A stretch of 64,000 nt of DNA from Dermacentor variabilis (taxonomy: Eukaryota; Arthropoda; Arachnida; Ixodida; Ixodidae). The stretch is from NCBI RefSeq assembly GCF_050947875.1, contig NW_027460291.1:22403368-22467367 (forward strand). The letters are read 5' to 3'. The position numbers and the translations under genes were made by a program. How positions within the stretch are numbered: position 1 is the stretch's first letter; each line of letters starts with the position of its first letter. Shown in pieces: positions 1 through 10,033 of this stretch. The notes under the pieces were generated by a model. The model saw only the letters and a program-made list of their open reading frames with translations. It was not told the origin of the DNA and made no database searches.

Positions 1-296
1 CCCATTTGATTTCTCCTCGCTCTTTTCTGAGGGCTTTTCCTCCACGTCTACAGGTTCCAGCCGTTTAGTCTGGGAACCATTTTTGAACGGAAATGGTTTC
101 CGCGGTCCATTTCGACCGTCCCAATTTCCGTCCTCGGCATTCAGCTTTCTATGCGTTGCGTACTCTTCGGCTAATTCAGCCGCCCTTTCCACAGTGTGTA
201 CATTCCCTCTCTCTTGCACCCACAGTTTCACAGCTTGAGGGATGCTTTTGTAGAATTGCTCTAGACACACGCATTCAATGATCATGTTTCTGCTGT
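1..296 (-). pseudogene. Ty3/gypsy gag, C-terminal part of split frame
   Basis: Read on the minus strand, this is open to the window edge and aligns with residues after about 245 of the intact gag at 30,730: the shared core is CLEQFY, then a WV..R..VHTV segment, then AAELAEEYAT (AAELAEEFVT in the intact copy). A basic, Lys/Glu-rich tail follows. It continues the gag frame at 1,541-2,219 and is separated from it by a LINE insertion. Gag would form the retrotransposon particle. The rest of the element (zinc knuckle, pol) lies off the left edge. Confidence 0.75.
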
Positions 297-1540
297 TGTA
301 CGCTTCCTTGCTCCGCCCCGTATCTCCAGCTGACGAAGGCGAATAGGGACACCCTAAACACGATGCTTTGTAAGGCAACGAAACAAGCACTGGGCATGCC
401 CATATACTCGTCCACGCAAAAACTGCTAGACATGGGCGCCCACAACACGGTGGAGGAGCTCATCGAAGCCCACCTGTCTAATCAGAGAATTCGGCTCAGT
501 CACACGGAACACAGACGAGCCGTCCTACGCAAGATAGGATGGCAGATCAAGCCAGTACCCATCAAGACGGCCCTTCCGGAAGACTGGAAAACGATCATTC
601 AGACAAAACCCCTTCCCCGGAACATGACGCCGGGCAAGGACGACGGGAGGCGCACTGCGCGAGCCAAAGCCCTAGCCCGGAAGCTGGAAGAGAACCTCAG
701 GGTCCTCTACGCGGACGCTTCGCTCCGAAAACACAGTGACCATGCAGCGGTGGTGGTTACATCAAAAGACAGGCTGATCGTCAGCGCGTCCCTGAAGACA
801 ACAGACCCCGCAGTTGCCGAAGAAGCGGCCGTGGCCCTCGCACTCGCACAGCCGAGCGTGGGCACCGTAGTCACCGACTCCAAGACAACCTACAGAAGCT
901 TCCGCAGGGGGGTAATCTCCTCCGCGACCCGAGCCATTCCAGCCAAGCACAAGCCTCCGGGAAGAGCCATAGAGCTTGTGTGGGTCCCGGCTCACTCGCA
1001 GGTAGCAGGCAACACCATCGCCGACTACCATGCCCGAGAAATGTCCATCCGGGCCGAGCACGAGCCGGAAGAGCTACCGTACCCGGTTACCAGCTTTTGG
1101 GACATTACCCGGATGTACCGAGAGGAAAGGTGCAGACTGCCAGAACCGCACCCCAAACTCACCAGGCAACAACAGACGATCCTGCGTCGAGCACAGGCAG
1201 GATCGCTTGCGCATCCCGTACTGATGAACCGCATGTACCCTGCGGAATATGATATGCTCTGTCCTTTTTGCAGAAGAGAAAAGGGCACCCTGCCGCACGT
1301 CTTGGCAGAGTGCACAGAACTCAAGACCTCCCCTCCTCCCCTTCCCACCAACACCCCCCATCCCCAATCCCCAACCCCTTGAGCAATGGGAGACCTTGTT
1401 ATCCAGTCCCGCCCTACCGATTCAGCTCGCACTGATGGGCAGGGGCCAGGAGCTGCTGGAAACATATGGGTCCCGTAACTAGGGAACCACCCCATCTGGT
1501 GCCTGCGTGCACCACCGATTTATGTCGGGCCCAGTAAATG
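297..1540 (+). mobile_element. 5'-truncated non-LTR retrotransposon (RNase H-bearing LINE) inserted in gag
   Basis: Only the 3' end of a LINE is present: RT thumb region, RNase H, a terminal CCHC-like motif and a short 3' UTR. It interrupts a minus-strand gag frame whose two halves lie on either side, so it is a later insertion. The left edge is set where LINE coding begins (about 300). The right edge is uncertain within 1,500-1,550, near a CATCATCATC run that may be the LINE tail or belong to gag. I could not fix a target-site duplication. Confidence 0.7.
321..1382 (+). pseudogene. LINE pol C-terminus: RNase H plus zinc motif
   Basis: The frame is open upstream of the first ATG (363) back to about 300, reading YLQLTKANRDTLN and then LCKATKQALGMP, the conserved thumb region of I/R1-type LINEs. 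An RNase H domain follows: YADAS (first Asp), a Glu in AEEAAVALAL, TDSK (second Asp), and the VWVPAHSQVAGN..AD block (His and last Asp). A CPFC..H....C motif at about 1,258-1,310 is the usual C-terminal zinc finger. The frame runs into a stop at 1,382. The expected tail (EQWETLLSS...QLALMGRG) continues in another frame to 1,482, so a frameshift lies in the C-rich stretch at 1,320-1,375. The EN and RT core are missing, so it is dead. Confidence 0.8.
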
Positions 1541-2219
1541 TTGCTTCATCATCATCGCTTTTCAGCCACTCGACTAGGTTTGCCTTTAAGCCATATGCAA
1601 ACTCCGGATATCCCTCGCTATCTTTCTTGCCTGTGCTTCTAAACCTCTGCCGAAAAGCTTCGGCTGAAAGACGGTACTTTTTCAAAAGACTAGCCTTAAC
1701 TTTCGCATAATCATATGCATCCTGCGCACTGAGTCTGGCGATTACTTCTGCAGCCTCACACGGCAACATAGACAGCAACCGCTGTGGCCATGTACTCGGA
1801 CCGAAGTTCATCTTCTCGCAAGTCCTTTCAAAATTTCCTAGGAACAAGCCTATGTCGTCCCCAACCTCAAATGGCTTTAATAGCCTGTCCATGCGGTATG
1901 ATTCTGCCTCCCCTGATCGTCCCACAGTCCCTTCACTTCCTTGAGACAACTCCAAATGTTTGCTTTCAAGTTCAAGTTGCATTTTTTTTAACTCGCGATC
2001 CTTCTTGCATTCCTCTCTCTCTCTGTCCCATTCTTCTCTCTCTCTGTCTCGTTTCTCTCTTTTCTTAAGAAGTTCCAACCCCATTTCAATGTCTTCCTCA
2101 CTGGCCTGTTTGGAAATTAGCTGCAATAATTCCGATTCTAGCATTTCCTTGCGTACCTCTAGGCCCAGTTCCTCACCAACAATCAACAATTCGTCTCTCA
2201 GCAGTGTCCTTAACTCCAT
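1541..2219 (-). pseudogene. Ty3/gypsy gag, N-terminal part (Gmr1-type relative)
   Basis: The frame starts at an ATG (2,219, minus). It shows a leucine-rich helical N-terminus, a long charged coiled coil rich in Glu/Lys/Arg (KREKRDREREEWDRE region), and then the gag core: LLKPFEVGDDIGLFL, NFERTCEK, TWPQRLLSMLP, and KYRLSAEAFRQRF. The intact element at 30,730 has the same blocks in the same order (RPFKLGEDIGLFL, NFERTCEK, TWPQRLLTLLP, KYRLSAEAFRRKF). The two are therefore related families. The frame breaks near codon 225 where the LINE enters. Confidence 0.8.
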
Positions 2220-2461
2220 GATTGCTGCTTTACTGCTTTGGTCCTGCTTGCTAAACCTACCTAGGAAAACACAACCTAGCTTACAGTCAACAATCCAGCT
2301 TCCCTACTGTTCTAAACAGAACCACTAAATGAAGCCTAGAGAGTCAAAGCAAGAACCGAGCACTCACCGCAGACACAGCACCACGTCGCAAAGTCCGTCT
2401 CACTGTTGTCAGCCAGTTGTCAGGTTTTAGGGACAATCTCACTGCTGCCATCCAGTTGTCA
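2220..2461 (-). other. Leader of left gypsy element, with primer-binding-site region
   Basis: This non-coding stretch lies between the gag ATG and the inner LTR edge. Directly after the LTR (minus strand) it reads TGACAACTGGATGGCAGCAG, resembling the sequence after the 5' LTR of the element at 29,627 (ACTGTCTGCCAGCGGTGGGA). The primer-binding site must lie here, but neither copy has an exact TGG start at the LTR edge. I do not name the primer tRNA. Confidence 0.5.
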
Positions 2462-2784
2462 TGTTTGGAGTCGCGCATGAAATAGATGGTAGCTGGCCCA
2501 TGCCGTCACCCAACTTATCCATGCTGAGGACATTGTTGAAGGGAAGGACTGCTTCTCATCGAGAACAAGGAATATGGGTTTATTTACAGTATCTACATAA
2601 GGCTGTTGCAGTTCATCAGTCTAGCATGACTGCGACAGAAAGCACCCTCAGCAGCCACACAACAGCTGCTTATAAACACTCTGTCCTCCCTAGATCCCTA
2701 GGTGAGGGAAACACGGCAGTTCACCGCCAATTCGTAGCATTCAACGTCATCGTAGTCGACCCGCCTTTTAGGGGGAGGGTTACA
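2462..2784 (-). repeat. 5' LTR (323 bp) of left gypsy element
   Basis: On the minus strand it starts TGTAACCCTCCC and ends CCAAACA, the usual TG...CA form. A TATA-like TTTATAAG lies at about 2,667-2,675 and an AATAAA poly(A) signal (minus) at 2,579-2,584, in the right order for U3-R-U5. Gag follows downstream in the same orientation. The 3' LTR would be off the window, so no target duplication can be checked. Confidence 0.7.
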
Positions 2785-3195
2785 CACACTTCCACACAGG
2801 TTTTACTGACCACGCCGAGGTGAGTGGGTTCTTGGAGACACGAGGCTTGGCCCGGGCAAGCGCCTCTTCATCCCAGTGTTGACTCCGCAGAGAATGGCCA
2901 CCGCGTCCGTCCATGACTTCTAAGCCGCATGAGATGGCCGCGTAAAATACCTTCCAGGGGCTCCCCTGCTTCAAACAGCGGACACAGCGAATCCACAAAC
3001 AATGCTTGGTCCGCCGACCGCGTTTAGTCATAGCGACGCCGAGGGGGTGTTGACGCAGCACATCGTCCTCCCTACGAAACGAGTCACCGCGGCAGGTGGT
3101 GAAGGCTTCTGTGGTCGCTTCGGGGAAGCTCGCCACACTCGCAGCTGCAGCTAGCTGAGAAAACTTTGCATGTCGGCACCTCTGCAGGCCGTTCC
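2785..3195 (-). other. Unidentified GC-rich open frame between LTR and broken LINE
   Basis: The minus strand is open for about 139 codons and is richer in GC than the LINE beside it. The peptide has Ala-rich, Arg/Lys-rich and Cys/Trp-containing parts (LWIRCVRCLKQGSPW, VFYAAISCGLEVMDG). I recognise no domain. The frame is continuous with the reverse transcriptase reading at 3,195-3,230, which stops being LINE-like just before the catalytic YADD. This could be a gene or transposon fragment joined there by rearrangement; in-frame joining may be chance. Confidence 0.3.
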
Positions 3196-4697
3196 TAACA
3201 GCATATAATATACAGTCGGTAGTGGTCAGAACATTAGGTAGGTCGTTAATAAATAGTAGAAACAGCAGTGGGGGCCAAGGATCAAGCCCTGAGGAACACC
3301 TTGATATATGTTCTTAGCAGATGAGAGTTTGCCGTCAATCTGAACAACTTGAGTACGATTGGTTAGGTAGCTAGAAATAAACTGAAGTGGCGGGCCAGTT
3401 ATGCCGTAAGATTCAACTTTATGTATTAGAATTTTGTGATTAATGGTGTCAAAAGCTTTTGTTAAATCTATAAATACACTTCCAACCAGCAAGTTTTGGT
3501 CGATTGCCTTCTTGACTTTATTGGCGAAGGTTAGAAGCGCAAGCTCGGTTGAGCAACCCTGCCGAAAGCCATACTGTTTAGGTGACAGTAGATTACATTT
3601 TGCTAGGTAGGATGATAAACGTGCATGAACTAGTCGTTCAATTATTTTACTGAAAAATGAAAGAATACAAATAGGCCTGTAGTTATTCGGAAGTTCACGA
3701 TTGCCTTTTTTGTAAACAGGTGTTATATGACTAACTTTCGGAGAACTGGGAAATATGCCTGCTTTAAACGTTTTGTTAACAATATCCGCTATGATAGGAG
3801 ACAGTCCATTAGAGACTAACTTGATACGAGATGGGTGAACAGAGTCTAGGCCAGGTCCAGTAGACCTAAGCGAAGATATAACATGAACTTTCTTTGCATT
3901 CGTAGGTCGCAAGTAGAAAGAATGAAGATTACGAGGCAATGTCCGTAATGGGGATCTGTTTGAGAACCGCAAATACTACTAAAATAGTCACTGAAGGCAT
4001 TCACGATGTCAGTTGGGTGGCAGTATGCTTGTGTCTCAGTTTTTATTTTGGTTAAATGCTCACGACATTTATTATTTAAGAATTTGTTGATGACTTGCCA
4101 GTTGCGCCTCGTATTATTGCCATTATTCAGAATGTTGTTCTGAAAGTAATCTTGTTCGGCACATTTAAGTGCAGCTGCAAGTGTGTTACAATATTTCTTG
4201 AAACGAGATTTAAGTTCACAGTTAAATGACTCACAAATTACCCTTTTGTGGAGCCGATTTTTCTTTAAGATACATCGAAGTAGCGCTCTCATGACCCAAG
4301 GTTTTCGACGGGAACTAAAAAATTGAGTTATGATAGATGTATAGTGCATTCATGAATGCAGCGTGTAACTTCAGTCAAGAACAACTGATAAGCCTCTTCA
4401 GCGCAAGATTCACAGAGTACGGCTGTACAGTCATTTGATGTACCATAGAGATAAATTTTTGAGAGTCAAAATATACTTTCTCTTTCTTTTCAGTCAATTT
4501 AGAATTTTCTGTACCTTAAGTCAAAAATATAGGGTAGTGGTCGGTTATGCTGTGCTCGATGACTCCTAATGTACAATCTGTAGTAAAGTTGGTTAATATG
4601 TGATCAATTAACGTATCAGATCCTGCCATGTCACATCTAGTTGGAGAAGTAATTAAAGAAGCAAGGCCGTAGCTAAGAAAACACCCAAGATGGTCAG
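3195..4697 (-). mobile_element. CR1/Jockey-like LINE, minus strand: RT part, 3'-truncated
   Basis: Minus-strand coding in several frames. 4,697-4,516 is the endonuclease C-terminus (GLASLITSPTRCD, LIDHILTN, SITDHYPIFL). 4,349-3,960 is the EN-RT linker. 3,972-3,195 is the RT core: YKKGNRELPNNYRPI, KQYGFRQGCSTELAL, DLTKAFDTINHK, GVPQGLILGP and, after a frameshift near 3,275, FINDLPNVLTTTDCILYA. It ends just before the YADD aspartates. Frameshifts and stops make it inactive. Losing the 3' end is unusual for a LINE and implies a later deletion or rearrangement at about 3,195. Its 5' continuation is at 7,144-7,740. Confidence 0.75.
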
Positions 4698-4698
4698 C

Positions 4699-6846
4699 AT
4701 CGCTGACCATGATGTCATAACTGGATGCATTAACTTTTGCGTGAGCAAAAGAATAATTACCAAAAAGAAAATAAGGTGTTACGGTAAAGCCAATTTCGAC
4801 GCAATTAACAATGAATTAACCACATTTTCAGGTCAATTTCTGCATGATTTTCATTCCCGTTCCATTGAACAGAACTGGGTCCTGTTTAAGGCCACCCTCA
4901 GTTCACTCATTGACACCTACATTCCTGTGTTATCCATTTCCTACAAAAGCAGTTCTCCATGGTTTACTAACAAGCTTCGGCGGCTTAATAACAAAAAGAA
5001 AAGACTTTACAGGCAGGCTAAGCTGACTGGTGTAGCGAGTGCTCATGATAAACACAAAGCATGTGAAAAGGCTTATAAGGCATTACTAAAATCCACTCGC
5101 AAAAACTTTTTTTCTCATGATTTACCATCCATGCTAAAAACTAATACTCGTCACTTTTGGCGTGTGGTGAACCCTGCAATTCGCACTGACATCATTCTTA
5201 CTGATTCTTTTGGTGTTTCCATCAGCGATTCAGATTGCGCTCAACTTCTTAATGATACGTTTGTAACAATTTTCACTCATGAAAACATTAACTCATTGCC
5301 AACTTTAAAGACATTAGTGGGAATCACAATGCATGAGGTAGACATCAGTGAGGCTGGTGTTTTATCTCTACTAACCAATCTTAAAATGTCATCTAGTGCC
5401 GACCATCTAGGTTTCAACAATAAAATTTTAAAGAATACATCGCATAGTATTTGTCCTCTGTTAACAGCTCTATTTTCCCAGTCACTATCAACTGGTGGTA
5501 TTCCTAATGACTGGCGCATTGCTAAAATAATACCCATTTTCAAATCAGGTGATCGCGCTTCTCCCCTTAATTATCGTCCCATCTCCTTAACCAGCACTAT
5601 TTGTAAATTACTCGAACATATCATACACAGTCAAGTAATCAACTTCCTTGAAGACCATAACATTATTTTTAAGCATCAGCACGGTTTTCGCAAGGGCTAC
5701 TCATGTGACACACAACTTGCCGGATTTATTAACGACATACACGCACTAATAGACGCCGGGTTCCAAGTTGACGCAATATTTTTAGATTTTTCTAAGGCAT
5801 TTGACCGTGTTCCACACCATAGGTTGGTACTTAAACTTTCACAGCTTAACATTCACCCTACTATAATTGCATGGATCACCGATTTTCTCTCATCTAGAAT
5901 TCAGTTTACATCAGTTAACAATTCTAACTCATGTTATGCTGATGTTACGTCTGGAGTTCCACAAGGCAGCGTACTTGGTCCTTTACTCTTTCTAATTTAT
6001 ATTAATGATTTACCCAGTTGCGTTTCATCTAAAATCAGACTATTTGCAGACGATTGTGTAGTTTACCGATGTGTAACAAGTAACACCGATAGCCACTTAC
6101 TACAAACTGACCTGGACGCAATAAGTGCATGGTGTTCTAATTGGTTAATGCCATTAAATATTTCCAAAACTAAACTCATGTCTTTCACCAATAGGCCACG
6201 AATTCTAACCACCTACTCCCTTGATAACAACCCTGTGGAACTCGCAACTACTTACAAGTACCTTGGCATCAATCTTCAATCAAACTTATCATGGAATAAT
6301 CATATTAACCTTACCCTTGCCTCTTCAAATCGTACTCTCGGACTTATTAAACATAACTTAAAAGAAGCCCCAATGCATGTTAAAAAACTAGCATACACAA
6401 CATTAATCCGTCCTAAACTAGAATACGCGTCTGCCATCTGGGATCCCGAACAAACGTATATCATAAGTAACATCGAAGCCTTGCAGAACCGTGCTGCGCG
6501 ATTTATATTTTCAGATTATTCACGTTACACCAGCGTCACCGCGTTAAAGAATAAAGCTGACTTGGACAACTTAGCACTTCGCCGTAAAATTTCTCGCCTA
6601 ACACTTTTCCATAAGCTTTATCACCATCCATCACTTCACGATGATTTCATTCAGTCACCAACAGTTATTTTTCCACGCCGTGACCATCCATACAAAGTCA
6701 AACGCATTAACTGCCAGTCATCCCATTATGCATCTTCGTTCTTACCACGCACAATAACTGAATGGAACGCCTTACCATCAGTCATTGCCACGGAACCAGA
6801 CTTGACTAAGTTTCAACATTTAATTCGCTCACGACTTGTCGACTAA
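4699..6846 (+). CDS. LINE reverse transcriptase (partial EN, full RT, C-terminal region)
   Basis: This is one open frame of about 715 codons. An ATG at 4,690 lies in the flanking LINE, so coding of this element starts at 4,699. It opens with the last strand of an APE endonuclease (SDHDVI-like ADHDVITGC). RT blocks follow: IIPIFKSGDRASPLNYRPIS, HGFRKGYSCDTQL, FLDFSKAFDRVPH, SGVPQGSVLGPLLFLIYIND, the catalytic FADD in RLFADDCVVYR (about 6,043-6,060), and the thumb motif YKYLGI. The tail has IRPKLEYASAIWDPEQ and ALQNRAARFIF, typical of CR1/Jockey-group LINEs. RT would copy LINE RNA at a nick. With the endonuclease gone it could not act alone. No stops interrupt it, so it is fairly young. Confidence 0.85.
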   Translation: MADHDVITGCINFCVSKRIITKKKIRCYGKANFDAINNELTTFSGQFLHDFHSRSIEQNWVLFKATLSSLIDTYIPVLSISYKSSSPWFTNKLRRLNNKKKRLYRQAKLTGVASAHDKHKACEKAYKALLKSTRKNFFSHDLPSMLKTNTRHFWRVVNPAIRTDIILTDSFGVSISDSDCAQLLNDTFVTIFTHENINSLPTLKTLVGITMHEVDISEAGVLSLLTNLKMSSSADHLGFNNKILKNTSHSICPLLTALFSQSLSTGGIPNDWRIAKIIPIFKSGDRASPLNYRPISLTSTICKLLEHIIHSQVINFLEDHNIIFKHQHGFRKGYSCDTQLAGFINDIHALIDAGFQVDAIFLDFSKAFDRVPHHRLVLKLSQLNIHPTIIAWITDFLSSRIQFTSVNNSNSCYADVTSGVPQGSVLGPLLFLIYINDLPSCVSSKIRLFADDCVVYRCVTSNTDSHLLQTDLDAISAWCSNWLMPLNISKTKLMSFTNRPRILTTYSLDNNPVELATTYKYLGINLQSNLSWNNHINLTLASSNRTLGLIKHNLKEAPMHVKKLAYTTLIRPKLEYASAIWDPEQTYIISNIEALQNRAARFIFSDYSRYTSVTALKNKADLDNLALRRKISRLTLFHKLYHHPSLHDDFIQSPTVIFPRRDHPYKVKRINCQSSHYASSFLPRTITEWNALPSVIATEPDLTKFQHLIRSRLVD

Positions 6847-7059
6847 TCGTATTATTATTCTTTTTTGGGACTTTTACAGTGTTTTCCGATATTTGTTGGT
6901 GTTTTTAGTGCAGTTGCCTTATGTTCTCCTAATATGTACTAATGTTTTCTCTGTAATAATTGTGACCTAATTATCTTGTATGTTAACTATGTTTCACTGT
7001 ATTATTACTTCTGTTAACCTCTCTTGTTTTTAGTATGTACAAACTACAACCAGTGCTTG

Positions 7060-7143
7060 TGATTGACCCCCCCCCATGTAATACCCTCGTGATGAGGGCC
7101 TTTGGGGGTATTTTGAATAAATAAATAAAAATAAATAAATAAA
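7060..7143 (+). other. LINE 3' stem-loop and (AAATA)n tail
   Basis: After a C-run, the segment ATACCCTC..GAGGG..GGGTAT folds into a stem-loop, followed by AATAAATAAATAAA-type repeats that end at the insertion border. The LINE at 46,450 has the matching element at 47,590-47,641 (AATGCCCTC..GAGGG..GGGGTATT). Conserved 3' stem-loops are often the RNA feature that a LINE reverse transcriptase recognises; that role here is inference. Confidence 0.6.
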
Positions 7144-7740
7144 TCAGAACATGATGGAATATTAGGGTCGATAATGTTTATGTTGACGTCTCCAGATCAC
7201 CTTTTCCGTTGGACATTAAAGTTTATTCTATCTATCTATCCACAGATAATAACATTTTTGTTTTCATTCGTAACAGTGTGTAACTTTTCAAACTGTAGAC
7301 AAAATTCAGAGTATGATGATGATGGTGAACGATACATGCATGCTAACACTGTGTTCTGGCCATCAATTGAAAAAAACACTCTGATCAAATTCTAACCATA
7401 TAAACTCGCAGAGCAAATTAGAAAAGGCAAGACCATTGCAGTGTTTGTATGGCAATGACGATTTAATAAATATTGCAGATACGCCGCCACGTGGCATAGC
7501 ACGATAGCAGTACTCTGCATTGTACTCTGGTAGCGTATATAAATTTCTATCGTCCAGTGACAACCATGTCTCAGATAGACAGGTAAAAGAGAACTTGTGA
7601 TTAGTTATAGAAAGAAATGCTATGAGGCTGTCATAGTTTTTTCGTAGACTATGAATATTAAAATGTATCAGCGATAATTTGGGAGTTTCATCCCTGAAAA
7701 ATTTTTTAAGATCCTAAAAAGAAAACATTCTTGAGCAGGT
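7144..7740 (-). pseudogene. Minus-strand LINE, 5' part (endonuclease N-terminal half)
   Basis: On the minus strand the frame reads SLIHFNIHSLRKNYDSL, then FTCLSETWLSLDDRN, YNAEYCYRA, RGGVSAIFIKSSL and CEFIWLEF. This is the order of an APE-type LINE endonuclease: N-terminal Asn, the catalytic Glu in SETWL, and the GG(G)xAIFI strand. Near the insertion border it gives GDVNINIIDPNIPSCSD, which joins the frame left of 4,697. About 7,205-7,350 is not recognisably LINE and holds a short TATC run. The 5' end is unclear near 7,740. Confidence 0.7.
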
Positions 7741-9560
7741 TTAAGACATGCAGCCGAACACACTAGTAGGCTAGGTGAAAACAGCAAGATCACCCGCACT
7801 AGATACGGCAGACATGGCTGTCATCTGTCTTTCTCGCCTTGATTATGCAGTGCTCTGTCCTGAAGTGTTTCCAGCCTCTTGCTTTTTTCATTTAAAGAGC
7901 TTGTGCGAACAGCCGCTTTCTTTCTTGCGTGAGATGTTCGTTTACTTATAAGGGCTTCTGATCCTTTTATGGAAACCCAAGGATCACAGTGGTCAAATGA
8001 GCCTTGCGTGCATTTTTCACGAACTCTGCTTTATTTTACTCAAGAGCAAGAGCATGCAATAATATTTGTTTCTTTTTTTGGCTCGTACATGATGTGCAGT
8101 ATTGACATCCTCAGGTGCGATTTTGCATCCTACAGCATCACCCATAGACTGAACAACTGCAAGACAGCTTTGACCTTTGGTTGCAGGGCACCTTTTATTT
8201 CTATGTTATTTAGTGGGGAAAACCACACTACAAATTCGTAACGCGGCGAAGCTTACTAAAGCACATTTGCAATTACGGAACACATCATTCGCCTTTAATG
8301 CAGAAGCACAATGCCGATTCATGCCCATGCTTTTGGCTGGACTACACATGCTGTTTAAGAATTGATTCGTTGATTGTGGTGCACTGGTACGTTACTCTAA
8401 ACTGGAGGGCTGAAATTTATATGGAAGCACAATTTTTATTAAGGGGACGAGGGTGATAAGATGGTTGCAGCACAGCTTTTTTTTTTTTTTTCTTTCAGGC
8501 ACCTGCTCTGCTAGAAGCTTCCATTGGAGTTTTTCGAGCCTCTTTCAGCCAGCACATAGTGTACGTAAAAAGCAGACACTGACTGAGCTTGGGAATATCA
8601 CCTATGCTTCTGCAGTAAGTTGCTCACAAGAGAAGTTCATGCCTATCTACAGTAAAAAAAAATATATAGCACGACCAGACAAAATAAAAGAAAGGGGCAG
8701 GCTGCAGCAATACTAGGTGTTAAATGGTGCTTTATCCTCTTTCGTTTTCTATTTTTGTGCTTACTTTTATTACGCATGCTGCAGAGTGACTGCAAGAGTG
8801 CCAAAGTTGAGCTAGTTGGTATCAGGTCTCATGGTTGTTAATAACATAACAGCGTGAAAAACGGACAAGGGCTTGGAAGCATCCAGTGACCTTGCTTGTC
8901 GCATGGTGTCACTCCAAGGAAACACCATGAGCCTCCAGACCAACTAGGAAGGGAGGTTTGTTGCAATCACTTCTGAACTGTATTTCCACCAAACCAACAC
9001 TACTCGCAATGACAAATTTTGGACGGCAGAAGGTTTGCATCCAGCAACGGCTAAAAAGGAAGCATTCAGGATGTGCAAAGTGGGCCTTTTGAAGCTGGCA
9101 GCATCACTGAAGGCGATTTCCCCTTTGAGGGGATTGTTTAAGAGGTTGTTACGTAGCAACAGTGTTGGGTGTTTAGTAGTAGAGAAGCTTGTCTTTGCCC
9201 ACTGTCAATAGTCTGTTCCTTCTCCAGGGCCCCTGTGAAGTACCCACCTTTTAGGTGCAATGTGCTCTCTATGCATGCATGCATTTTTAGCTCATAAAGA
9301 CGTCTATTACGCATTGCCTGAAGCTCGTCCTTGCTGGTGTCACCCAAGAAGGCATCGGGGAGTATGGCAATGCACACTTACGAGACACTGTTGCCGGCAG
9401 TGAAACCAGATTAATAGAACTGCTGTTTTTTTTTGTCCACTCCATCCTCGTCAGTTACAATGAGCAGTTCTTTGTCCAAACAGAAGGCATACATATTTCA
9501 TTGTGCATAGCCTGCGTACTAAGACCTGTTAGCGTGTTATGACAGATATCTGCCTGAGAA
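7741..9560. other. Intergenic or intronic stretch, no supported gene
   Basis: There is no convincing long frame. A 14-T run at 8,479-8,492 followed by TTTCAG at 8,494-8,499 looks like a 3' splice site, and the following 75 bases are open (APALLEASIGVFRASFSQHIV) up to a possible GTACGT donor, but I cannot identify the peptide. Two minus-strand frames at 8,944-9,377 match nothing I know. Poly-A and T tracts are scattered. Confidence 0.3.
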
Positions 9561-9569
9561 GCTTAGCAT

Positions 9570-9870
9570 GGCGTCTGTATGTCAAAACCTTCTGACGCAT
9601 TGATGACTTTCTTGTTTCCTACTCTGCCTGATGAAGCCAGCAAGTGGGTCAACCAGATGTTCAACAGGCTTCCCACTAGTTTTCCCAAGCCTCTCCTCTA
9701 CCAGGGTGCTGCTCATCGATATCTATGTTTTCTTGACCTCAAGCTGCACTTCAAGCATGGCCACACCTGCTGAACCTATGCGATCAAAAAGTGCTATACA
9801 TAATTTTGCGCCAAACTCGTGACATGTCCTATAAGGCCTTGAGAAACACCCTCGTTTATTTATGCCCTCG
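9570..9870 (+). pseudogene. Degenerate Penelope-like element fragment
   Basis: Across frames the peptide shows IDDFLVSYSA (compare the catalytic VDDFL box of Penelope-type RTs), then after about 35 codons LCFLDLKLHFKHGHTC, and then a KK..LY..FA-like stretch. FLDL(K/E)L..xxHxC after a DDFL box is the usual Penelope-like thumb region. Frameshifts and stops (for example just after HGHTC) make it dead. No ends are visible, and the call rests on these two short motifs. Confidence 0.45.
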
Positions 9871-9926
9871 TCATACTGTATGAAGCTTATCATAAGTGTA
9901 ATGATTAACATTTGCTGGTTTTTCAG

Positions 9927-10033
9927 AGTTATTCCGGTCCGGCTTGCTGAAAGCTATCCTGGCTGAGCTTCAGAAGCAAAAGACTGCTGCCGGACAAGAA
10001 GTGCATGAAGCAAGGGTCGCTATAACCGCGTAG
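9927..10033 (+). CDS. Candidate last coding exon of an unidentified host gene
   Basis: A good acceptor (TTTGCTGGTTTTTCAG, ending 9,926) precedes 107 bases open in one frame to TAG at 10,031-10,033. The peptide LFRSGLLKAILAELQKQKTA (10 more residues follow the next few) is a plausible amphipathic helix ending in VAITA. It differs in composition from the repeats around it. Two AATAAA signals (10,220-10,225 and 10,229-10,234) lie 190 bases downstream, as for a 3' UTR. I do not recognise the protein, and the upstream exon was not found. Confidence 0.4.

Larger units (their letters stand above)
4698..7143 (+). mobile_element. CR1/Jockey-like LINE (2.4 kb) nested in the opposite-strand LINE
   Basis: It lies inside the endonuclease of the minus-strand LINE, whose frame resumes on both sides (IDPNIPSCSD at 7,144-7,200, then HLGCFLSYGLASL at 4,640-4,690). 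TCAG occurs at 4,694-4,697 and 7,144-7,147 and can be a 4-bp target duplication. The element begins within its own endonuclease (ADHDVITGC), so it is 5' truncated. It has a full RT frame, a 3' UTR with a stem-loop, and an (AAATA)n tail. A related copy lies at 46,450-47,642. Confidence 0.85.

Noticed and set aside
4690..4698. ATG at 4,690 as the true start of the LINE protein
   Set aside because: These bases belong to the flanking minus-strand LINE; the inserted element starts at 4,698 inside its endonuclease.
3195..7740. Twin-priming inversion of a single LINE
   Set aside because: The two RT sequences belong to different families and overlap in content; the outer frame continues on both sides of the inner element.
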